Assembly: GCA_967755175.1 (NCBI GenBank)
Contig: CBRAFO010000129.1
Coordinates: forward strand, 1 to 9,674
From: Rariglobus sp967755175
GTDB taxonomy: Bacteria > Verrucomicrobiota > Verrucomicrobiia > Opitutales > Opitutaceae
DNA: 9,674 nucleotides
Direction of reading: 5' to 3'
The notes under the pieces were generated by a model. That model ran no database searches. It was not told the origin of the DNA and worked only from the letters and a program-made list of their open reading frames with translations. Below are positions 1 through 7,100 of the stretch, piece after piece (position 1 is the stretch's first letter; each line of letters opens with the position of its first letter). A program made the translations under genes and the position numbers.

Positions 1-2309
1 TTGAGGGATTCGACTTCGGCGTCTTGGGCGAGGGCGAGGATGCGGGCGTGTTCGGCGGTGAGGGCGACGAAACGGACTTTGTCGCCGGGCTTGAGCTGAC
101 CCATTTTCCAGAGCTCGGCTTGCACGATCGTGAAGGGGCACACGAAACCACCGCAGCTCGGGCCGTCGGGTCCGAGGATGATCGGCATGTCACCGGTGAA
201 ATCGACCGCGCCGATGGCGTAGGCGTTGTCGTGGATGTTGGACGGATGCAGGCCGGCTTCGCCGCCGTCACGGCGCGCCCATTCGGGTTTGGGGCCGATC
301 AGGCGGACTCCGGTGCGGGCGGAGTTGTAGTGAACTTCGTAGGACGTGGTAAGGAGGACGGAGATGTCGCTCTGGGTGAAGAAATCGGGCGCGCCGTGCG
401 GGCCGTAGAGAACGCCGATCTGCCATTCGCGGGTGAGGGGCGGCTGGATGCTCGCGGGAGCGCGGAGGAGTGGGGCGTCGGTGGTGACGCCGGCGGGTGT
501 GGAGGCTTTGATGCGCAACACGTCGCCGGTGCGGAGGGCGCGGCCGGAGTGTCCGCCGAAGAGGCCAAGGGTGAAGGTGGACTTGCTGCCGAGGTAGTCG
601 GGCACGTCGAAGCCGTGGCGGATCGCGAGGTAGGCGCGGAGGCCGGGGCCGTCGATGGAGCCGATGCGGAGAGTCTGTCCTGTGCGGACGCGGAATGCCT
701 TGTGGAAGGCGACGGGTTTGCCATCGAGCGTCGCAGGCATGTGCGCGCCGGTGAGCGCGACCACCGCGGCGGTGTTGAAACGGAGCGACGGACCGTTGAC
801 GGTGAGTTCGAGGGCCGCAGCCGTGTCAGGATTGCCGACGAGGCGGTTGGCGAGGCGGAAGGACAGGTTGTCCATCGGGCCGGAGGGCGGGACGCCAACG
901 TCCCAGTAGCCGATGCGGCCGGGATAATCCTGGACCGTGGTTTGCGTGCCGCCTTCGAGGACTTCGATGGTCGAGGGGACGAAGGGGAGCGTGGAGAGAT
1001 ACTTCGTGGTGACGGAGCCGACGTGGAAACCTTCGCTGGCGATGATTTGGCGGAGGTAGGGCAGGTTGTTTTCGAGTCCGTAAACGCGGGTGTCGGCGAG
1101 GGCAGAGTCGAGTCGGGCGAGGGCGTCGGCGCGGTCAGTGCCCTTGACGATGATCTTGGCGATCATCGGATCGTAAAAGGCGGAGACCTCGCTGCCGGTT
1201 TCGACCCAGGTTTCGATGCGCGCAGAGGTCGGGAAGTGGACGTCGGTGAGCGTGCCGGCGGCGGGTTGGAAGTTCTTGCCCGCGTCTTCGGCGTAGAGGC
1301 GGACTTGGATGGAGGCGCCGTTAGCGACGGGTGTGTAGGTGCGCAGGTCGAGTTCGCCGGCGGCGGCGCGGATCATCCATTCGACGAGGTCAACGCCGGT
1401 GACTTCTTCGGTGACGCCGTGTTCGACTTGGAGGCGGGTGTTGACCTCGAGAAAATAGAACTGGCCGGTGGCGTTGTCGTAAACGAATTCGACGGTGCCG
1501 GCGTTGGTGTAACCGGCGGCGGTGCCGAGACGGGCGGCGCAGGCGAGGAGTTCGGCGCGTTGCGCGGCGGTGAGGCCGGGAGCGGGGGTTTCTTCGACGA
1601 CTTTTTGGTTGCGGCGTTGGACGGAGCAGTCGCGTTCGCCGAGGGCGACGACGTGGCCTTGGGAATCACCGAGGATCTGGACTTCGATGTGGCGGGCGTG
1701 CTCGACGAATTTTTCGAGGAAGACTCCGCCGTCTTTGAAATTAGCTTTGGCGAGGCGGACGACGGAGTCGAAGGCGGGGGCGAGTTCGGTGGGTTTGCGG
1801 ATGAGCGACATGCCGATGCCGCCGCCGCCGCCGGTGCTCTTGAGCATAACCGGATAGCCGATGCGGGCGGCTTCGGACTGGGCGGTCGCGAGGTCGGGCA
1901 GGAGATCAGTGCCGGGGAGGAGCGGAACGCCGTGGGCACGGGCGAGCGCGCGGGCGGAGTGCTTGGGGCCGAGCTGGCGCATCTGAGCGGCGCGGGGACC
2001 GATGAAGGCAATACCAGCGGCTTCGCAGGCTTCGACGAAGGCGGCATTTTCGGAGAGGAATCCGTAGCCGGGGTGGATGGCTTGGGCGCCGGTGGCACGC
2101 GCGGCGGCGAGGATTTTGTCGGTGTCTAGATAAGACTGGGCGGCGGGCGAGGGGCCGATGTGGATCGCTTCGTCGGCTTGGGCGACGTGGAGGCTGTGGC
2201 GGTCGGCGTCGGAATAGACGGCGACGGACGCGATGCCCATTTTGCGGAGCGTGCGAATGATGCGGCAGGCGATGGCTCCGCGGTTGGCGATTAATACTTT
2301 TGAAAACAT
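1..2309 (-). CDS. uca: Urea carboxylase-family enzyme, probably guanidine carboxylase (3' end outside window)
   Basis: This is a biotin- and ATP-dependent cytosolic carboxylase. The first 769 residues are visible; the family is roughly 1200 residues long, so the end of the carboxyltransferase region and the C-terminal biotinyl domain lie beyond position 1. Residues 1-445 form the biotin carboxylase domain: VLIANRGAIACRI at 5-17, HPGYGFLSEN at 80-89, the ATP-grasp glycine loop STGGGGGIGM at 158-167 following Lys157, and the catalytic stretch FLEVNTRLQVEH at 286-297. From about 449 an AHS2/KipA-like carboxyltransferase domain begins (VQDYPGRIGYWDVGVPPSGP at 459-478), with GLHPSNIHDNAYAIGAVDFT at 686-705. 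Asp703 in the last motif is Asn in fungal urea carboxylases as I remember them, which favours guanidine as substrate. The ATG at 2309 gives the canonical N-terminus; no Shine-Dalgarno is seen. It is the third gene of an operon with two DUF1989 genes. Family certain; substrate inferred. Confidence 0.85.
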   Translation of the reverse strand, partial: MFSKVLIANRGAIACRIIRTLRKMGIASVAVYSDADRHSLHVAQADEAIHIGPSPAAQSYLDTDKILAAARATGAQAIHPGYGFLSENAAFVEACEAAGIAFIGPRAAQMRQLGPKHSARALARAHGVPLLPGTDLLPDLATAQSEAARIGYPVMLKSTGGGGGIGMSLIRKPTELAPAFDSVVRLAKANFKDGGVFLEKFVEHARHIEVQILGDSQGHVVALGERDCSVQRRNQKVVEETPAPGLTAAQRAELLACAARLGTAAGYTNAGTVEFVYDNATGQFYFLEVNTRLQVEHGVTEEVTGVDLVEWMIRAAAGELDLRTYTPVANGASIQVRLYAEDAGKNFQPAAGTLTDVHFPTSARIETWVETGSEVSAFYDPMIAKIIVKGTDRADALARLDSALADTRVYGLENNLPYLRQIIASEGFHVGSVTTKYLSTLPFVPSTIEVLEGGTQTTVQDYPGRIGYWDVGVPPSGPMDNLSFRLANRLVGNPDTAAALELTVNGPSLRFNTAAVVALTGAHMPATLDGKPVAFHKAFRVRTGQTLRIGSIDGPGLRAYLAIRHGFDVPDYLGSKSTFTLGLFGGHSGRALRTGDVLRIKASTPAGVTTDAPLLRAPASIQPPLTREWQIGVLYGPHGAPDFFTQSDISVLLTTSYEVHYNSARTGVRLIGPKPEWARRDGGEAGLHPSNIHDNAYAIGAVDFTGDMPIILGPDGPSCGGFVCPFTIVQAELWKMGQLKPGDKVRFVALTAEHARILALAQDAEVESL

Positions 2310-2321
2310 CGTAAATTTTTG

Positions 2322-2390
2322 CCGCGGATTTCGCGGATGGGCGCGGATACGGAATTGGATTTTATCCGCGATCATCTGCGTGATCCGCGG
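2322..2390. repeat. Palindromic CCGCGGAT-type intergenic repeat
   Basis: This imperfect inverted repeat fills most of the 93-bp gap between the UAAP2 stop and the carboxylase start. The arms are 2322-2348 and 2364-2390, about 22 of 27 positions complementary, around a 15-nt AT-rich loop. The outer ends are CCGCGGAT and ATCCGCGG, and the arms contain further GCGGAT units. I recognise this style as a dispersed intergenic repeat common in Verrucomicrobiota and some other bacteria. In the operon transcript it would fold into a long hairpin just before the carboxylase start, so it could affect mRNA stability or the relative output of the genes. It has no T-tract, so it is not a classic terminator. 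Confidence 0.7.
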
Positions 2391-2402
2391 AGAATGATTC
2401 GT

Positions 2403-3062
2403 TCAGGGGTTCCAGATCAGGACTTCGACGGGAGTGGGGTTCCAGCCGTTGCAGGGGTTGTTGAGCTGGGGGCAATTCGAGATCAGGCAAACGACGTCCA
2501 TGCGGGCGACCATCTCGACGTATTTGCCGGGGGCGGACACGCCGTCTTCAAATTGCAGCCCGCCGGTAGGCATCACCGGGACGTTCATGAAGAAGTTAAT
2601 GTTCGCGGGGATGTCGCGCTTGTTGAGGTCGAAGGTGGCGCCGGGCCAAGTCATCAGGCCGAGGAGAAAACTCTGGCGGCAGGCGTGCATGTGGCGCGTG
2701 CCGTGTCCGTAACGAATGGTGTTGGTTTCGCATGAACAGGCGCCGCCCAAGGTGTCATGGCGGCCGCAGGTGTCGGCGGTGATCTCAGCGAGAACGTTGA
2801 GCTCGTTCGAGTAGAGCTTGGTGCCGGTCGTGAGGTAGATGCCGCCGTTCTCGCGAATGGTGTCTTGTGCGCTGTAGCGCTCGCGGAAATCGGACGCGTT
2901 GTAAAATAGAGTATCGGCGGCCTGATTGCCTTCGAGGTCGAGGATACGGAGCGTTTGGCCGGCTTTGATTTCGTGCATCCAAAAATCACCGGCAGGGATG
3001 ACGTGGCGATAAGACGCGGCTGAGGCGGCGAGTGGCGATTCGGTGTAAACGAGGGTGCTCAT
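2403..3062 (-). CDS. DUF1989 protein UAAP2, probable carboxyguanidine deiminase subunit
   Basis: A 219-residue DUF1989 protein matching the shorter of the two urea amidolyase-associated proteins (UAAP2 type). Family work assigns the UAAP pair to carboxyguanidine deiminase, which converts carboxyguanidine to allophanate and ammonia. Visible motifs are LDLEGNQAADTLFYNA (41-56), ERYSAQDTIR (61-70), ITADTCGRHDTLGGACSCET (94-113) with Cys99, His102, Cys109 and Cys111 as possible metal or catalytic residues, PANINFFMNVPV (152-163) and SNCPQLNNPCNGWNPTP (195-211). The start at 3062 leaves 10 bp after the UAAP1 stop and gives the family-typical N-terminus. An in-frame ATG at 3143 would overlap UAAP1 by about 70 bp and add low-complexity Ser/Thr/Pro sequence, so it was rejected. 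There is no clear Shine-Dalgarno. The family is secure; which partner carries the active site is inferred, the Cys-rich motif favouring this one. Confidence 0.85.
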   Translation of the reverse strand: MSTLVYTESPLAASAASYRHVIPAGDFWMHEIKAGQTLRILDLEGNQAADTLFYNASDFRERYSAQDTIRENGGIYLTTGTKLYSNELNVLAEITADTCGRHDTLGGACSCETNTIRYGHGTRHMHACRQSFLLGLMTWPGATFDLNKRDIPANINFFMNVPVMPTGGLQFEDGVSAPGKYVEMVARMDVVCLISNCPQLNNPCNGWNPTPVEVLIWNP

Positions 3063-3072
3063 GGTGGCGCGC

Positions 3073-3873
3073 TTAGACGTAGAGGAGTTCGGAGTTGTAG
3101 AAGGCGCGCTCGTTTTCGGGGCGGTAGGTGCGGCAATAATCATCGGCTGCGGGCGGGTCGCTGCGCCACAGCTGCAGCTTTATGGGCTTGGGCCCGTAGG
3201 TCACCGACGTGTCCATGGGATGGTGGCAGGTCGTCAGGACGACCAAGAGGTCCATCTCGGCGCGGAGATCGAGGTGGTCGCCGGGTTGGGCGTGATTAGG
3301 AACGAAGGAGAGACGTCCGTCGTCGTTGGTCGCCAGCTTGCTGAAGAAGTTAACGTTGGGGACGAGGTCGCGGGCGTTGAGGCCGTGCTTGGCCAGCTCA
3401 ATGAGGAAGTGGTCGCGGGAGTTGCGGTGCCAGGAGTTGCGGGCGGTCTGGTAGTTTTTGGCCCCCCATTTCTTTTCAACGTGTGCCGCGGTATCGTGTC
3501 CGCCGAGGGGGTCGTGCCAGCCGAGGGTATCGCCAGTAATGGAGAACATCGCGCGGCCCATGTCCGAGACGAGGATGTGGCCAGTCGTTAGCTTTGCGGT
3601 GTGCTGGCATTTGAGGGTGTCAGCCATGTTGTAGCGGTCGATGGGCTCGTGACGGTTGAAGCAGAGAAGCGAAACGTTGGCGCCGGCTTCGAGTGCGGTG
3701 AGTCGTAGCGTGTGGTGGCGGCGGACGGTGAAGGACGTGCCGGCTCCACCGGGAATGACTTCCTCGATCAGCAACCGAGTGGCGGGGGCCGGCGGGGGCG
3801 GCGGGACTGGGCCGCTCGGGCGCGGAGTGGTGAAGGAGGTTCCGGTGGGCGCGGGTGGGGCGAGGAGCGGCAT
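3073..3873 (-). CDS. DUF1989 protein UAAP1, probable carboxyguanidine deiminase subunit
   Basis: A 266-residue DUF1989 protein matching the longer urea amidolyase-associated protein (UAAP1 type), expected to pair with the product of the next gene. The conserved core begins near residue 36 with EEVIPGGAG. Motifs follow: TALEAGANVSLLCFN (59-73), RYNMADTLKCQHTAKLTTGH (80-99), SDMGRAMFSITGDTLGWHDP (103-122), HRNSRDHFLIELAKHGL (149-165), ARDLVPNVNFFSKLATND (167-184) and APNHAQPGD-like VPNHAQPGDHLDLR (191-204). The end, RPENERAFYNSE (251-262), is typical of this subtype. Where UAAP2 has a Cys-rich patch, this protein has DTLGWHDPLGGHDT with no cysteine. The first 32 residues are Pro-rich (a run of five prolines near 24-28) and look like a non-family extension; no better downstream start is evident. 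It is the first gene of the operon, about 30 nt from the predicted sigma-54 transcription start. No Shine-Dalgarno is visible. Confidence 0.85.
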   Translation of the reverse strand: MPLLAPPAPTGTSFTTPRPSGPVPPPPPAPATRLLIEEVIPGGAGTSFTVRRHHTLRLTALEAGANVSLLCFNRHEPIDRYNMADTLKCQHTAKLTTGHILVSDMGRAMFSITGDTLGWHDPLGGHDTAAHVEKKWGAKNYQTARNSWHRNSRDHFLIELAKHGLNARDLVPNVNFFSKLATNDDGRLSFVPNHAQPGDHLDLRAEMDLLVVLTTCHHPMDTSVTYGPKPIKLQLWRSDPPAADDYCRTYRPENERAFYNSELLYV

Positions 3874-3913
3874 GGGCGTCGTTTGGTGTTACGAAAAGTT
3901 ATAAAAGTGTTAC

Positions 3914-3930
3914 TGCAGGATCGGTGCCAA
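3914..3930 (-). promoter_or_regulatory. Putative sigma-54 (-24/-12) promoter of the DUF1989/carboxylase operon
   Basis: On the minus strand the sequence reads TTGGCACCGATCCTGCA. It has the invariant GG (3928-3927) and GC (3916-3915) exactly 10 nt apart and matches the sigma-54 consensus TGGCAC-N5-TTGCA at nearly every position. Transcription would start near 3904, leaving about 30 nt before the UAAP1 ATG at 3873. Sigma-54 control under nitrogen limitation is common for alternative nitrogen-source operons, so site and function agree. No competing sigma-70 promoter with good spacing was found on this strand. Confidence 0.75.
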
Positions 3931-3985
3931 GGTAAATGTGTCTGGTGGTAATGCGGCACGGAGATGGGATCGGGGTGAGTGCCAG

Positions 3986-4009
3986 CTCTAATTCTCCTCC
4001 TAATTAGAG
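3986..4009. promoter_or_regulatory. Perfect 8+8 bp dyad, candidate activator site
   Basis: CTCTAATT (3986-3993) and AATTAGAG (4002-4009) are perfect inverted repeats around an 8-bp centre, CTCCTCCT. Relative to the predicted sigma-54 start near 3904 the dyad lies about 82-105 bp upstream, the usual zone for an enhancer-binding activator. The stem is AT-rich with no T-tract, so it is unlikely to be a terminator. The protein that binds it is unknown, and the sequence does not resemble the NtrC site TGCACC-N5-GGTGCA. Confidence 0.45.
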
Positions 4010-4011
4010 AC

Positions 4012-4035
4012 ATACGAGCCTTCGGATGTTCGTAT
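4012..4035. promoter_or_regulatory. Second perfect dyad next to the first
   Basis: ATACGA (4012-4017) and TCGTAT (4030-4035) are perfect inverted repeats around a 12-bp centre containing CCTTCGG. The total span is 24 bp, the same as the neighbouring dyad, and the two centres are 26 bp apart. It lies about 108-131 bp upstream of the predicted operon start and about 100 bp upstream of the divergent gene at 4134, so it could serve either. Its sequence differs from the first dyad, which suggests a different regulator. Confidence 0.35.
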
Positions 4036-4133
4036 CCGCGGACTTGGGTATTCTGCCATTCTACGATGTTGCTTTTCAGGTGAATTTCCTAACGGTCACG
4101 CTCCTTGTTTTCTGATTTTCCCCGATTTGCATC

Positions 4134-7100
4134 ATGAAATACCTCCTTACGATCCTAGCTCTGGCTTTGACGAGCGTGCGCGCTTTTGCAGCTGCTGCCC
4201 CAGATAACGATGCTTTTGCCAAAGCTTCGGCGGTGACGGACTCTTCGTCCGCTCTGGGGGCTGGCGCCCTTACGGTGGGGGAGACCTACATCATCACTTC
4301 GGTAGGAACGACCGATTTTAAGGCTGTTGGCGCAGATGCGAACTTGGTTGGTGCTGTATTCGTCGCTACCGGACTGGCCAGTGGCACGGGAACCGTGGGG
4401 ACGGTTACGACTGTTACGGGAACTAGCGTCGGGGCTACTTCTGAAACGGGTGAGCCCGTGCACGGGACTGTGGGTTCAGGGCATTCGGTGTGGTGGAAAT
4501 GGACGCCTAGCGTGACCGGCACCGCGACTATTGATACCGCAGGAAGCGCATTCGATACTGTTCTCGCAGTTTATAAAGGAGATAGCTTTTCTGAAACGCT
4601 CAGTGTTTCGGAGCTCGTGGTGCTGGCTTATAGCGATGACCTCTCTTCTTCGGATGTAACCAGCAAGGTTAGTTTCACAGTTGTTCAGGGCACGACTTAT
4701 TATATTGCGGTTGATGGCTTCGGTGGCGGGGCTCGGGGTGACACCGGATTGGTGAATATGCATCTCGTAATTGGTCCCGGAACATACATCGCTCAAAATG
4801 ATGATTATGCCGATCGAGCTGTGATCGCCGGTGAATATGCCGTGGCGAAGGGATCCTCTGAGTTGGCCACCCTTGAGTCGGGGGAAGCGTTGATTAATTA
4901 TAATTCGTATTATTACTTATATTATAATACGATGAACTCTGTCTGGTGGTCGTGGACGGCACCTCGTTCGGGCAAGGTGACTATCACTGCGGATATGGAG
5001 ATGGTTGATGGGTATGGTTGGCTTAGTTTCTACGGGAACCTCGCATTGTTTTCTGGCACATCGGATGATATAAAAGACCTCGTGTATTTGGCTGCCGATG
5101 AGGAGGGGCAGATAATTAGCACGGGATCGGCGAGTCCGAGTTTGGCTCGAAACGTTACCGAAGGTGATGTTTTGCAAATCAGGCTTTCAGATTACCCGAG
5201 TTCGGGTGGATCTCTCAATACGCTTACGGTTTCGATGGATGCGGCGGATTTGAGTAATGACCATTTTGCTAAAAGAAAACTTCTGAGTGGATCCGCTGCT
5301 TCGGCGACGATTTCGAATGTCCAGGCTACGGCCCAAGTAGGGGAGCCTGCCCACTACGAAGAAGTGACCGCCGGCAACTTTGTTATCGGCCAGAGATATA
5401 TGATTAATAGCTTAGGCACGACGATCTTTTCAGCTTGTTCTGTAGAGGCTGTGGCTAACGTTCTTGGCACTGAGTTTACGGCCAGTGGTGTCGGGAGCGG
5501 GACGGGGACCGCTCTGCACCTCAGGCCTCTGTCGGTTAGAGACTCATCTACGGTGCTGGCTGTTACTGAAATAGAGGCAGGGAAGTTGTATTCGATTGCG
5601 ACCGTCGGAAATTCCGACTGGCAGAGTTTCGGTTCAAATGGGCCTTATTATTGGCCATTCTTGTATATTGTGGGTGACATCTTCAAGGCAACTGGGGTTG
5701 GCACCGGGACTGGCACTGTTTACCTCGAAAGTGGTTTGCTGACTTTGGGGAAGACTTATCGCATAGAATATGTTGGTAGCACGGATTTTAGGGACATGGG
5801 TGCTTCATATGGCACGGTGGGGGAAACCTTCACGGCCAAGGACACGGGTTTCGGCGATGGCACGGGTTACGGCAGTGGCACGGTAATACCAGTGGACGTT
5901 ATTCCTGTTAGCTCGATTGTGGCTGGCCGTAACTATCGTATTGAGTCGCTTGGCACGACGGTTTGGTCTGATTTTGGTGTTTCCGGCGCCGCCGTGGGGA
6001 CGAATTTTCAGGTGTCGGAGGATGTCCTAAAGGGTCTAGATCTAATAAATAGTGGGACTGGCACGGTGAGCACTCCGACCGCGTCCAAGTCGGTCTGGTG
6101 GACTTGGACGGCCCCGAGCAATGGCTATCTGAGTCTCGATACGCGCGGAAGTGCATTTGATACCCTTCTTAAGGTCTATAAAACGGCGACGGGTGTGGCT
6201 AGCCCTGCGTTGTCGGATTTGATCCCGGTTCCCCTTGCTTCGCAGGATGATAGAAGTTCGACTGATTCGACTAGCTTTGTTCATTTTAAGGTCGATCAAG
6301 GCGTTTCTTACCAAATTGCCGTGGACTCGGGGAGTTCTATACGTAAAGGCGGTAATCTTCTGCTTGGGCTTCACTTCACTCCTGATTATCCGATCATCAC
6401 GACTCAGGTTCAGAATCAGATTGCATATATAGGCGGGACTGCGGCGGCCTTTACGGTTTATAACACCGGTGCCGCCGCGATCTATGACTGGCAGGTTAAG
6501 ACTCCTGGTTCTACGACTTGGCTGCATGTTAACGATGGGGTGACGACTGCTCCTGATTTGCCTAACGGCATTGCTGCCTCGACACTGACCCTTTCGGTCA
6601 CGCAGCCCATGAATGGTAACCAGTATCGCTGTATCATCACTAACATTGCAGGACAGGTGACCAGTAAGGCTGCTACACTCACCGCTGTTTATTTGACCAC
6701 CTATCAGGGCGGGACTCCTACGAACACCGATCTGGGCATTGCCTTTTCGCCGCCGCTTGGAGCAACGTCGGTTATTTATTACGCCAAGGGGTTGCCCGCG
6801 GGTCTGTCCATCAATTCCGCCACCGGGGAGATTACCGGTCGTATTAGCGCAAGGCCCAATATCAATTATACAATCAACTATTGGATGACCTATGTTTTGG
6901 CCGGAACGAAGACGAAATCGGCCGTCCTAAATGCAGTCATATTGGTGAATCCCTGCCCCTCGACCATGACGGGCGGCTATGAAGGCCTCTTGCTTGATGG
7001 GGCCGTGCCTTCAGGTAAGGTATCGATCGTGGTGAATTCGGCGGGTGGGTTTACCGGTAAACTTACGTATAAAGGAGTTGTCTACAGCCTGCGTGACGCG

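Noticed and set aside
24..2129. A 701-codon open frame on the plus strand
   Set aside because: It is antisense to the carboxylase gene; its Gly/Asp/Glu/Ala-rich, motif-free translation is what G+C-rich codon bias produces opposite a real gene.
3955..3983. GGCAC-N19-GTGCC inverted repeat
   Set aside because: Arms of only 5 bp with a long spacer are expected by chance in this composition.
3994..4001. AGGAGGAG on the minus strand as a Shine-Dalgarno
   Set aside because: It is the centre of a dyad, over 100 nt from the UAAP1 start and upstream of the predicted transcription start, with no suitable start codon just after it.
3874..4133. Guanidine (ykkC-type) riboswitch before the DUF1989 genes
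   Set aside because: I looked for the conserved ykkC-like segments and for paired ACGR-loop hairpins and saw none, and the predicted leader is only about 30 nt.
4080..4133. Sigma-70 promoter for the gene at 4134
   Set aside because: TTGCTT at about 4070 has no convincing -10 box at proper spacing; I could not support a specific site.
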